From Candidatus Komeilibacteria bacterium RIFCSPLOWO2_02_FULL_48_11 (GTDB taxonomy: Bacteria > Patescibacteriota > Patescibacteriia > UBA2169), in the NCBI GenBank assembly GCA_001818435.1, contig MHKO01000026.1:1-21300 (forward strand): 21,300 nucleotides of DNA, given 5' to 3'. Below the pieces are notes generated by a model. It was given only the letters and a program-made list of their open reading frames with translations, was not told the origin of the DNA and made no database searches. Below are positions 14,722-20,182 of this stretch, piece by piece (the first letter of the stretch is position 1; each line of letters opens with the position of its first letter). Both the position numbers and the translations under genes were made by a program.

Positions 14722-15723
14722 ATGGTTCTTGATCCTCTTTACCGGCCCATTTTGCGCGCCGCGCTATCTTTGACCACGCGCCACAAAACCTTGTGGCTCT
14801 TGGGTTTTTTGGCCGCTTTTTTGGGGTTAGGCGGGGAGTATGAATTTATTTTCAGCCAGTTCAATAACGTCAGCAGCGGGGAATGGAACGGCCTGAACAG
14901 TTTTTTGCAATTTGCCGGCGCTTCCAGCCAGGACGTGGTAACGGCTTTGGCGGCTGTGGCCAAAGATTTGTCGGTTGGCGCTATTCTGGGTTTAGCGATT
15001 TTTTTGGGTTTTCTTTTTATTTTAGGCGCTTTGGTGATAATCTCCCAAGGCGCTTTGGTGGCCGGCATTGCCCAAGCCTCTCAAGCTGGCCGGGTTAAAC
15101 TCTCAGCCGCTCTTTATACTGGTTATAAATCTTTCTGGTCGCTTTTGGCCATAATAATTTCCACGCGGCTGCTGGCGGTTTTTGTGCTCGCCGTGGTGGG
15201 CTTGCCGCTGATTTCGCTTTTTCTTCTCTTGGACGAATCTTTTGCTTCCCCCGGGGCGGCCCTGATATTTTTTATTCTAGGCCTGCCGCTCTTTATTTTG
15301 TTTTCTTTGGTGGCCAAGTTTGCTCTGGCTTACCGAGTGGTGGAAGGGGAGCGTTGGCGCAGCGCTTTAACCAAAGCATTTGTTCTGTTTGCCGACCATT
15401 GGCTAGTTACCATTGAGCTGGCGCTCATTGTTTTCATCATTAACATTCTGACTGCTTTAGCGTTTATCTTTGTGGCCGCGCTGCTCTCAATACCTTTTAT
15501 CTTGTTGGGTATAGTGATGGCTGATTTGTCATACGTGATTGTTCTCAAGTTACTCATTACCGCGGCCTTGGTTTTATTCCTGTTCATTCTGCTGGTTTTG
15601 GGGAGCGCGCTGTCCTGTTTTCAGAACTCGGTCTGGACTTTGCTTTTTCTTAAAATCAAAGACAAGCCTCGCGCAGCCAAACTCTTACGCCTTGTCCACG
15701 GCTGGCGGGAGAAATATAGTTAG
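14722..15723 (+). CDS. polytopic integral membrane protein, unknown function
   Basis: 333 residues, not recognised at family level. Hydrophobicity suggests about six or seven membrane segments (roughly 23-40, 85-112, 140-165, 176-202, 224-275 as a pair, 277-302). A soluble stretch at 45-82 (EYEFIFSQFNNVSSGEWNGLNS...) is probably outside, and a short basic C-terminus (KDKPRAAKLLRLVHGWREKY) probably inside. Similar uncharacterised proteins of this length are common in Patescibacteria. It resembles the membrane domains seen in glycerophosphodiester phosphodiesterase-like proteins only loosely, and no catalytic motif is visible. It has its own promoter and a terminator 28 bases after its stop, so it is monocistronic. 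Confidence 0.85.
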   Translation: MVLDPLYRPILRAALSLTTRHKTLWLLGFLAAFLGLGGEYEFIFSQFNNVSSGEWNGLNSFLQFAGASSQDVVTALAAVAKDLSVGAILGLAIFLGFLFILGALVIISQGALVAGIAQASQAGRVKLSAALYTGYKSFWSLLAIIISTRLLAVFVLAVVGLPLISLFLLLDESFASPGAALIFFILGLPLFILFSLVAKFALAYRVVEGERWRSALTKAFVLFADHWLVTIELALIVFIINILTALAFIFVAALLSIPFILLGIVMADLSYVIVLKLLITAALVLFLFILLVLGSALSCFQNSVWTLLFLKIKDKPRAAKLLRLVHGWREKYS

Positions 15724-15750
15724 GGTTGTGCATGACTGGGGATATTCTGT

Positions 15751-15774
15751 GGAACGCTTTGGCGTTCCTTTTTT
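15751..15774 (+). terminator. intrinsic terminator
   Basis: GGAACGC-TTTG-GCGTTCC (15751-15768) is a perfect 7-bp stem followed by six T residues. It ends the membrane protein transcript ahead of dnaN. Confidence 0.85.
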
Positions 15775-15819
15775 GATTGGATAGGGTAGTATTAAGGCAG
15801 TAATATTTATTATCGCCAG

Positions 15820-15865
15820 CCAAAGGCTCCCTCCAAAGGATGGTTCGGTCAGCCTCTGGCTGATA
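15820..15865. repeat. short REP-like palindrome before dnaN
   Basis: CAGCCA-a-AGGCT and AGCCT-c-TGGCTG are inverted repeats with one mismatch, enclosing a smaller CC...GG dyad. The GGTCAGCC and AGCCAGAGGCTG words also occur in the element at 1-196, so this belongs to the same dispersed family. It lies about 15 bases before the dnaN start and could sit in its leader. Confidence 0.5.
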
Positions 15866-15878
15866 ATTCGCAGACCAT

Positions 15879-16973
15879 ATGAAGTTATCTTGCACCCAAG
15901 AAAATTTGACCGCTGGCTTGGAAGCCGTGGCGCCGGTGGCCGGGCGGGGCGGAAGTTTGCCGATTTTGCAAAATATCCTGCTGGAGGCCCAGGCCGGTTC
16001 ATTGAGGCTTAAAGCTACTAATCTGGAAATCGGGGTCACGGCCGAGGTGCGCGGTAAAATTGAACAAGAGGGAACTTTCACGGTTAACGGCCGCTTGTTT
16101 GCCGAATACGTGCGGCTGCTGCCGGCCGACAAAGTGGACATGGAATTATCCGGCGACCATTTGGAAATAAGAGGCGCTGGCCAGCAGACTAAAATCCACG
16201 GCCTTTCGGCCGAGGAGTTTCCGGTTATTCCCGAGGTTGCGGGGCGCGCCACTTTTAAAATTGACGCCCATTTGGCGCGCGCCGCTTTAAGCCAGGTGCT
16301 GTTTTCCGTGGCTACCACTGATACGCGCCCGGAAATATCAGGAGCCTTGGTTAAGGCCAGCGGCCAGAGCCTGACGTTCGTGGGCACTGACAGCTACCGT
16401 TTGGCCGAACGCTCCCTGGAGCTTAAAACCGAAATCACCGCGCCGGTTCAGGCCATTGTGCCTTTGCGGACAATGCAGGAGTTAACCCGCATGCTGTCGG
16501 GGGCCGAAGGAGAGCTGGAAATCACTTTGAGCGACAACCAGGTATTGTTCAGTTTTTCCGACATTGAGCTGGTTTCCCGCCTGATTGTGGGCAATTTTCC
16601 GGATTATACCCAGATTATACCGCAAAACTCCAAAACCACAGTGACTTTAGATAAAGAGCCTTTGGTCCGAGCCATAAAGTCGGCCTCGCTGTTCTGCCGT
16701 TCCGGTTTGAATCACGTAACTTTCCAGTTTTCTCAAGATAGAATTCTGGTTTCAGCTTCAGCTTCAAATTTAGGGGAGAACATCATTGAGGTGCCGGCCA
16801 AAGTTGAGGGCGCGGACACGGACATTGTTTTTGATTACCGGTTTGTGCTGGATGGCTTGTCCGCGATTGACGGTTCAGAAGCGGGGCTTAAGCTTTCCGG
16901 CGGAACCAGCCCGGGCGTTTTTACTCCCATTGAAGACGGTTATCTTTATCTAGTGATGCCCATAAGGCAGTAA
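15879..16973 (+). CDS. dnaN: DNA polymerase III beta subunit (sliding clamp)
   Basis: 364 residues, the normal length. The ring-shaped clamp tethers the replicative polymerase to DNA. The three-fold domain repeat is visible: domain 1 (about 1-120; MKLSCTQENLTAGLEAVAPVAG...SLPILQNILLEA), domain 2 (about 125-245; FKIDAHLARAALSQVLFSVATTDTRPEISGALVKA...TDSYRLAERSL) and domain 3 (about 250-364), ending in the typical GYLYLVMPIRQ. The C-terminal MPIR/MPMR-type motif forms part of the peptide-binding pocket. The stop codon is immediately followed by a 170-bp palindrome, then by a DUF721 gene. No dnaA or recF is present on either side, unlike the classic oriC arrangement. Confidence 0.98.
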   Translation: MKLSCTQENLTAGLEAVAPVAGRGGSLPILQNILLEAQAGSLRLKATNLEIGVTAEVRGKIEQEGTFTVNGRLFAEYVRLLPADKVDMELSGDHLEIRGAGQQTKIHGLSAEEFPVIPEVAGRATFKIDAHLARAALSQVLFSVATTDTRPEISGALVKASGQSLTFVGTDSYRLAERSLELKTEITAPVQAIVPLRTMQELTRMLSGAEGELEITLSDNQVLFSFSDIELVSRLIVGNFPDYTQIIPQNSKTTVTLDKEPLVRAIKSASLFCRSGLNHVTFQFSQDRILVSASASNLGENIIEVPAKVEGADTDIVFDYRFVLDGLSAIDGSEAGLKLSGGTSPGVFTPIEDGYLYLVMPIRQ

Positions 16974-17142
16974 GCGATACTAAATTAATACGAAAACATA
17001 CGAAAAATGCGAAAATAATTATCGTCATCCCGAGCTTGTCGAGGGATCTCAGTGGTAATCCACGAGATTCCTCGCTTCGCTCGGAATGACGTTTATGGAT
17101 TTCGTGTTTTTCGTATGTTTTAGTATGACTTTCGTATCGCTT
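16972..17142. repeat. 170-bp nested palindromic element between dnaN and the DUF721 gene
   Basis: The outer arms start AAGCGATAC (16972) and end GTATCGCTT (17142) and match over about 43 bases with a few mismatches, including the shared word AACATACGAAAAA. The core at 17022-17092 is a second palindrome with CGTCATCCCGAGC answered by GCTCGGAATGACG. Nearly the whole 170 bp can fold into one hairpin. It fills the gap between the dnaN stop and the next start with no room for other signals. It is probably a dispersed REP/MITE-like element; it may also affect readthrough into the next gene. Confidence 0.75.
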
Positions 17143-17146
17143 TTAT

Positions 17147-17437
17147 ATGTGGCAACCCCTCTCATCACTTATTCCTCAATCAATAAAGAAAGCTGGGATA
17201 GCGAAGTCCGTCAATGATGCCTTGATTTGCGAAGAGTTTCAAAAAATCGCGGCGCACATTTTGGGCCAGGGGGCCGAGCATTGCCACGCGCTTTATATTA
17301 AAGACCGCACCTTGTGGGTGGCGGTTCTTGCTGGCGCGGTTTCCAATGAATTAAAGCTTTATGAATCTGACATCCTCAAAGCTTTGGCCGAGAAATTCGG
17401 GGAGGGGCGGGTGGAGGGGTTGCGGTTTATGGTGTAA
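17147..17437 (+). CDS. DUF721 (DciA-like) protein
   Basis: 96 residues. The DUF721 core spans most of the protein: FQKIAAHILGQGAEHCHALYIKDRTLWVAVLAGAVSNELKLYESDILKALAEKFGEGRVEGLRF, a small KH-like fold. DciA, the characterised member, loads the replicative helicase in bacteria lacking DnaC, which fits the place after dnaN. This version is shorter than many DciA proteins, lacking their long extension. The start codon is 5 bases after the end of the palindrome, so any Shine-Dalgarno would be inside that hairpin; none is obvious. A clear terminator follows 37 bases downstream. Confidence 0.85.
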   Translation: MWQPLSSLIPQSIKKAGIAKSVNDALICEEFQKIAAHILGQGAEHCHALYIKDRTLWVAVLAGAVSNELKLYESDILKALAEKFGEGRVEGLRFMV

Positions 17438-17474
17438 AAAGGTTAATTTTGGCTAATTTTAGCTAAAATACATT

Positions 17475-17500
17475 AAAACCCATAAAAATTGGGTTTTTTT
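17475..17500 (+). terminator. intrinsic terminator after the DUF721 gene
   Basis: AAAACCCA (17475-17482) and TGGGTTTT (17490-17497) form an 8-bp stem with a 7-base loop, continuing into a T run to 17500. It insulates the housekeeping cluster from the accessory region that starts 9 bases further on. Confidence 0.85.
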
Positions 17501-17508
17501 GTCAGGGC

Positions 17509-17537
17509 TTGACACAATTTAAAGTGTGTGCTACAAT
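17509..17537 (+). promoter_or_regulatory. consensus promoter of the first structured RNA
   Basis: TTGACA (17509-17514), a 17-base spacer and TACAAT (17532-17537), one base from consensus. Transcription should start near 17544. No credible ORF follows, so the product is probably RNA. Confidence 0.85.
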
Positions 17538-17543
17538 GGGATA

Positions 17544-17702
17544 TTGGAAATCAAAAACCAAGCCAAAAACGTACCAAACTTAATCTAGTTTAAAACTCTT
17601 TGAGGAGAGAGCTTGTGCGCCGATGAGGCGCATGTATTAAGAACGGTAATTGTTGCGGTTCTCTCTTTCAAAGTGCGAGAACTCCAGCAATTGCCGTTTT
17701 TT
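17544..17702 (+). ncRNA. structured RNA with two competing folds (attenuator-like)
   Basis: After about 50 unpaired A-rich bases, fold 1 pairs 17598-17611 with 17661-17673 (13 bp, one bulge), enclosing the hairpin TGCGCC-gatga-GGCGCA (17616-17632). Fold 2 pairs 17642-17663 with 17677-17698 (about 20 bp, G-U at 17647/17693 and 17653/17687) and runs into TTTTTT (17697-17702), a strong intrinsic terminator. The two share 17661-17663 and overlap around 17664-17673, so they exclude each other: an antiterminator/terminator arrangement as in riboswitches and leader attenuators. No protein gene follows on this strand; the next element is another structured region. It could equally be a self-terminating small RNA of about 160 nt. 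No known family was recognised. Confidence 0.65.
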
Positions 17703-17710
17703 GTATGCCT

Positions 17711-17727
17711 GCCCGCCTCTGGCGGGC
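17711..17727 (+). other. GC-rich hairpin between the two RNA domains
   Basis: GCCCGCC-tct-GGCGGGC is a perfect 7-bp stem with a three-base loop, lying between the terminator-like stem and the long-helix domain. No T run follows. The words CCCGCC and GGCGGG recur as a hairpin at 19863-19879. Confidence 0.6.
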
Positions 17728-17736
17728 GAATATCTG

Positions 17737-17904
17737 AAGCAAGGAGGATGTAGGGGAGAGAGTTGCTGTGCTTCTTCTAAGAGGAGAAATCCTCATTAAG
17801 CAGAGCACGGTGTTGAGCTTGAAGGTTCTTGGCAATAAATCTTCTCTATACGCCAGCACAACCTTTATTAACTACGCTCCCTATCCTCTACATTTTCCTT
17901 GTTT
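17737..17904 (+). ncRNA. structured RNA domain closed by a roughly 21-bp helix
   Basis: 17737-17757 pairs with 17884-17904 over about 21 positions, including G-U pairs at 17739/17902, 17746/17895, 17747/17894 and 17754/17887; these favour the plus strand. Inside are CTGTGCT/AGCACGG (17766-17772 with 17804-17810), GAGGA-GAAA-TCCTC (17781-17794, a GNRA hairpin), and GTTG/CAAC (17762-17765 with 17859-17862) as a likely inner closing stem. The 60-codon ORF lying across it (17768-17950) has no family resemblance and is not supported. The domain may be part of a longer RNA starting near 17544, if the terminator there is bypassed, or a separate RNA with no visible promoter. Confidence 0.6.
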
Positions 17905-17906
17905 AA

Positions 17907-17961
17907 AAAAAAAGCGTTCTTTACACCAGACTTTCTTCTCCCAAAGCTGATTGCACACAGT
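17907..17961 (+). repeat. 55-bp direct repeat B, copy 1
   Basis: It matches 19435-19489 at 51 of 55 positions in the same orientation, from a run of A residues through AAGCTGATTGCACACAGT. This copy follows the long-helix RNA domain and is downstream of the DUF2283 gene; on the minus strand it shows a run of nine T residues that could help terminate that operon. Unlike copy 2 it has no right-hand partner for its TTCTTCTCCC arm. Confidence 0.8.
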
Positions 17962-18011
17962 ATACCATGCACGATGCAACGTTCTGCGCTCTGTGCTGCC
18001 TGTTGCCAGAG

Positions 18012-18239
18012 CTATGCGTACGCCATATCAAACATAACCGGCAGTTTTTTGCGGGAGTAGAGCGAGGTGAATTCTTTGGGCATTTTCTTTGACGCATCAA
18101 GAATTTCCAGGCCAATGATGCGGCCGGAACGGTCATAATCCAGAATAACACCCTGGCTCACCTCATCGCTCTCAACATACGCATTGTCGTTGAAGCGGAT
18201 GGCGAGCGCGTCTGCTCGTTTGTCGTAATGGAATTTCAT
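18012..18239 (-). CDS. DUF2283 protein, probable antitoxin partner
   Basis: 75 residues, with the whole length matching the DUF2283 pattern: MKFHYDKRADALAIRFND, then EVSQGVILDYDRSGRIIGLEILDASKK. The family is a small beta-rich protein usually found beside DUF4258 proteins and presumed to form a TA-like pair; which partner is toxic is unproven. It overlaps the upstream DUF4258 gene by 4 bases (ATGA), indicating translational coupling. It is transcribed from the DUF4258 promoter. The C-terminal part, FTSLYSRKKLPVMFDMAYA, is slightly longer than the shortest members. Confidence 0.88.
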   Translation of the reverse strand: MKFHYDKRADALAIRFNDNAYVESDEVSQGVILDYDRSGRIIGLEILDASKKMPKEFTSLYSRKKLPVMFDMAYA

Positions 18240-18478
18240 AAGTATTTGAAAATTTTAGATGTTTTGAACGCGGTGACAATTTCTACGCGCCCAAGGAAGC
18301 GGTCATACACAACCACGAGCGCGTAGCGAGTGTTTATTCTGGCAACTGATTGAAAGCGGCGCGCTGATTGCCTCACTGTTTTGTCCGGCGCCGCCAGCGC
18401 GGCACGCACGTCTTGCACAGTAATGCCTCGTTCAAGCAGTTGGTAGCGCGCGTGGTTGCTGAATATGATTTTTTGCAT
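18236..18478 (-). CDS. DUF4258 protein, probable toxin partner
   Basis: 80 residues. It begins MQKIIFSNHARYQLLERGITVQDVRAALAAPD and continues RFQSVARINTRYALVVVYDRFLGRVEIVTAFKT, the DUF4258 pattern, with the conserved His-Ala-Arg and the ERGI turn. The fold is thought to resemble RelE-like and BrnT-like toxins, so an RNase role is plausible but not shown. It is the promoter-proximal gene of a two-gene operon with DUF2283. Its leader would be about 16 bases and has no Shine-Dalgarno sequence. A consensus promoter lies 24 bases upstream. Confidence 0.88.
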   Translation of the reverse strand: MQKIIFSNHARYQLLERGITVQDVRAALAAPDKTVRQSARRFQSVARINTRYALVVVYDRFLGRVEIVTAFKTSKIFKYL

Positions 18479-18501
18479 GGGGGTATATGGTGTCTGGCGT
18501 C

Positions 18502-18530
18502 ATTGTATGCCAAACATAGAGGATTGTCAA
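18502..18530 (-). promoter_or_regulatory. promoter of the DUF4258-DUF2283 operon
   Basis: On the minus strand TTGACA (18530-18525), a 17-base spacer and TACAAT (18507-18502). It has the same strength and geometry as the RNA promoter at 17509. Confidence 0.85.
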
Positions 18531-18546
18531 TTTGGATGCCGTATTT

Positions 18547-18582
18547 TTCGCTTGAGCGCACCATGAATTTGGCGCGTTGAAG
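18547..18582 (+). repeat. palindromic repeat A, copy 1
   Basis: TTCGCTTGAGCGCA...AATTTGGCGCG.TGAAG matches 19394-19430 with a few substitutions and one indel. In copy 2 the ends pair (CGCTTGAGCGC with GCGCGCTGAAGCG). Both copies lie just upstream of the -35 of a minus-strand TA promoter, so they are 5' flanks of TA cassettes. Confidence 0.7.
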
Positions 18583-18592
18583 TAAAAAATAA

Positions 18593-18642
18593 CCTTTTCC
18601 GAAATCATCCCGGCCAAGTCGGGGCGGTTTCAGAAAAGGAAA
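18593..18642 (+). repeat. palindromic repeat C, copy 1
   Basis: It is identical to 20089-20138 at 49 of 50 positions (the difference is at 18619/20115). The ends CCTTTTC and GAAAAGG and the inner GAAA/TTTC form a hairpin around a CCCGGCC...GGGGCGG core. It lies 16 bases after the stop of the MNT gene; on the minus strand the hairpin is followed by TTATTTTTT, so here it probably serves as the terminator of the HEPN-MNT operon. Confidence 0.8.
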
Positions 18643-18657
18643 CATAAAAGTCGCACC

Positions 18658-18981
18658 TTATATTTTAACCGCAATGCCGTGGCGCTTGATCTCGTTAATC
18701 AACGACGAGCCCTCGCGATAATCTTTCGGGCTGAAGCCGACTGGTTCTATGTTGATGTGTTCGCGGCCCTTTTTGCGCCACAAGTATTGCAGGGCTTCAA
18801 AAGAATCTCTAAAGCGCGGTGAAATGACGCACAGGTCAATGTCGCTGTATCGGCGCTGGGTTCCTTTGGCATACGAACCAAACAGCACCAGGCGCGAAAT
18901 AGGCAGGTTATCTTTCCGCAATGTCCGGGCATAATTCCGAATCTGCGCGGTTACTGATTTTGGCACTCTTTTTTGAGCCAT
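18658..18981 (-). CDS. MNT-type nucleotidyltransferase, antitoxin of a HEPN-MNT pair
   Basis: 107 residues. The minimal nucleotidyltransferase signature is complete: LVLFGSYAKGTQRRYSDIDLCVI, i.e. GS-x10-DxD, the two acidic metal ligands of the fold. The C-terminal part (HINIEPVGFSPKDYREGSSLINEIKRHGIAV) matches longer MNT proteins. In HEPN-MNT systems the MNT protein inactivates the HEPN RNase, in some cases by AMP transfer. The start at 18981 (MAQKRVPK) lies inside the HEPN gene, overlapping it by 31 bases; the frame is open further up, but those residues would lie deep in the HEPN gene and are unlike the family. Confidence 0.9.
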   Translation of the reverse strand: MAQKRVPKSVTAQIRNYARTLRKDNLPISRLVLFGSYAKGTQRRYSDIDLCVISPRFRDSFEALQYLWRKKGREHINIEPVGFSPKDYREGSSLINEIKRHGIAVKI

Positions 18982-19340
18982 AGGTAAAATTTCTTGCTTG
19001 TTGCCAGCCACGCTTCGCAATATGGTTTAGTAATCTTTTTGTGGAACGCGCTTTTTTCATCTTGATACCTGCCCACAATGTTGAAGGTTGATATTTCGTT
19101 GAGCTGTTCCGCCTGCTCGGACGAAAGGTCAATCTGGGCGAGGTGAGCCAGTTTAATCAAGTCATGAGTGTGCGGCGCCGGGGTTTTGGTTCTCTGAACC
19201 ACGAGCCCCTTAAGCAATTTTTCAATAGTGAGATGGCAGAAGAACAGGCACGCGTCATAGTGCTTTGTCTTGAACAAATCCTGTGAAGTTTTCCAATTTC
19301 TCTGGGCTGACTGCTTCCAATATTCAGAGTGCGATTTCAT
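18951..19340 (-). CDS. HEPN domain protein, probable toxin of a HEPN-MNT pair
   Basis: 129 residues from MKSHSEYW. It is an all-helical HEPN domain (PF05168 type): WKQSAQRNWKTSQDLFKTKHYDACLFFCHLTIEKLLKGLVVQ, HTHDLIKLAHLAQI and FNIVGRYQDEKSAFHKKI. The classic toxin RNase motif RxxxxH is not plainly present; the nearest is Arg in GRYQDEKSAFH with a longer gap, so activity is uncertain. The gene precedes MNT with a 31-base overlap. The -10 (TATAAT, 19352-19347) ends 6 bases before the ATG at 19340, so transcription should begin on or next to the start codon, giving a leaderless mRNA. Confidence 0.88.
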   Translation of the reverse strand: MKSHSEYWKQSAQRNWKTSQDLFKTKHYDACLFFCHLTIEKLLKGLVVQRTKTPAPHTHDLIKLAHLAQIDLSSEQAEQLNEISTFNIVGRYQDEKSAFHKKITKPYCEAWLATSKKFYLWLKKECQNQ

Positions 19341-19346
19341 GCCATT

Positions 19347-19375
19347 ATTATATGTATGGCAACACCCTTTGTCAA
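19347..19375 (-). promoter_or_regulatory. promoter of the HEPN-MNT operon (leaderless)
   Basis: On the minus strand TTGACA (19375-19370), a 17-base spacer and TATAAT (19352-19347), a perfect consensus. The expected start site coincides with the HEPN start codon. Confidence 0.85.
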
Positions 19376-19393
19376 CCGCGACCAATTATTTTA

Positions 19394-19430
19394 TTCGCTT
19401 GAGCGCATCAAAAAATTTGGCGCGCTGAAG
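19394..19430 (+). repeat. palindromic repeat A, copy 2
   Basis: CGCTTGAGCGC (from 19396) pairs with GCGCGCTGAAGCG (to 19432). It lies upstream of the HEPN promoter, as copy 1 lies upstream of the DUF4258 promoter, and it abuts repeat B copy 2. Confidence 0.7.
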
Positions 19431-19434
19431 CGAG

Positions 19435-19489
19435 AAAAAAAGCGTTCATTCCACCAGACGTTCTTCTCTCAAAGCTGATTGCACACAGT
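19435..19489 (+). repeat. 55-bp direct repeat B, copy 2
   Basis: Second copy of the repeat at 17907-17961. Here the TTCTTCTCTCAAAG arm (19461-19474) has its complement just downstream (19493-19506), so the repeat forms the 5' half of the first long hairpin of the large RNA. Confidence 0.8.
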
Positions 19490-20089
19490 CGGTTTTGAGA
19501 GAAGAAAGTCTTCTCAAGTAGCACCGCGACCCGTCCGATGACGGGCGAGCCATGAAACCGCCTGAAAGGAGGTGAAAAACATGGCAGGACGTCTCGTAGA
19601 GACGTGGTTCCGGGGTGGGAATCCTCCACATAAATGTCTTGTGGAGGATAATACCCATGAGGACCACATACACCCTCGTACCTACGGGGTGTACGAATGG
19701 TCCCACGGGACACGAGTTGGCGTCTTCTATGATAAAGAGGACGCCAGGGCGGCAATGCCCGGCACTAGTTTTTTTGAAGTTAGTGCCGTGGCGATGCTAG
19801 TCGAGTGATATGACTAGCACGAGGTTGCCCGCCGGTGAGACCACACCGGCGTGAGTGGGGTGCCCGCCTCTTCGGCGGGACAAGGCACGAACGCGCTGTA
19901 AAAAGCGCACATCAAATCAGATGGCTGGTTTGATGGAAATAAGGCCTTGAGACCACAAAAAAAACCGCCCTGAACCCATGCAGGGGCGTAAAACAAAAGC
20001 ATGGGAGCGCTAGTCTTTTGTGTTCGGGCGCTTGCTAAATTCGAACACAGGTTGTGGGGAGGATGCGGTTGGTACTGCATCTTCCCCAC
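19456..20089 (+). ncRNA. large structured RNA, about 630 nt, with tandem pseudoknots
   Basis: A series of near-perfect helices, in order: 19456-19474/19493-19511 (17-18 bp); 19530-19535/19540-19545; 19557-19563/19567-19573; 19589-19595/19599-19605; 19621-19630/19640-19649 (10 bp); 19661-19666/19698-19703 around 19669-19675/19687-19693; 19719-19728/19736-19745; 19747-19750/19757-19760; 19760-19767/19781-19788; 19795-19802/19812-19819; 19831-19837/19844-19850; 19863-19868/19874-19879; 19893-19897/19904-19908; 19910-19920/19925-19935. Then pseudoknot 1: stem 19966-19972/19981-19988, its loop CCCATG (19975-19980) pairing with CATGGG (20000-20005). Pseudoknot 2: stem 20019-20026/20042-20049, its loop GCGCT (20028-20032) pairing with AGCGC (20006-20010). 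Last is 20054-20066/20077-20089 (13 bp). Wobbles fit the plus strand. A 75-codon ORF (19581-19808) behind AGGAGG lies wholly within these helices. No promoter is clear and no known family was recognised. Confidence 0.72.
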
Positions 20090-20138
20090 CTTTTCCGAAA
20101 TCATCCCGGCCAAGGCGGGGCGGTTTCAGAAAAGGAAA
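20089..20138 (+). repeat. palindromic repeat C, copy 2
   Basis: It is 49/50 identical to 18593-18642. It begins at the end of the large RNA's last helix and lies about 45 bases after the vapC stop, so it is again 3' of a minus-strand TA operon, but without the T run seen at copy 1. Confidence 0.8.
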
Positions 20139-20182
20139 AAGCGCACCTTTCAAACACAGTTGGCAGATACGCGAGAACGCCG

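Noticed and set aside
15879..16973. Replication origin next to dnaN
   Set aside because: No dnaA gene, no cluster of DnaA boxes and no AT-rich unwinding region was seen around dnaN; the intergenic spaces hold palindromic repeats instead.
17768..17950. 60-codon ORF on the plus strand
   Set aside because: It runs across both arms of the long closing helix and into repeat B, has no family resemblance and no ribosome binding site.
19581..19808. 75-codon ORF behind AGGAGG with good spacing to ATG
   Set aside because: The ORF lies entirely inside consecutive perfect hairpins, its stop is in a hairpin loop, the protein resembles nothing known, and the AGGAGG itself is in a stem. RNA structure explains the sequence better, though a dual-function RNA cannot be excluded.
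19456..20089. tmRNA or RNase P RNA
   Set aside because: Tandem pseudoknots recall tmRNA, but there is no tRNA-like end with a T arm and CCA and no convincing tag frame. The RNase P core words (GAGGAAAGTCC, ACAGAA) are absent.
18547..20138. Integron attC sites or a CRISPR array
   Set aside because: The palindromes lack the RYYYAAC/GTTRRRY core pairs and no integrase is present. The repeats are too few and irregularly spaced for CRISPR, and there are no cas genes.
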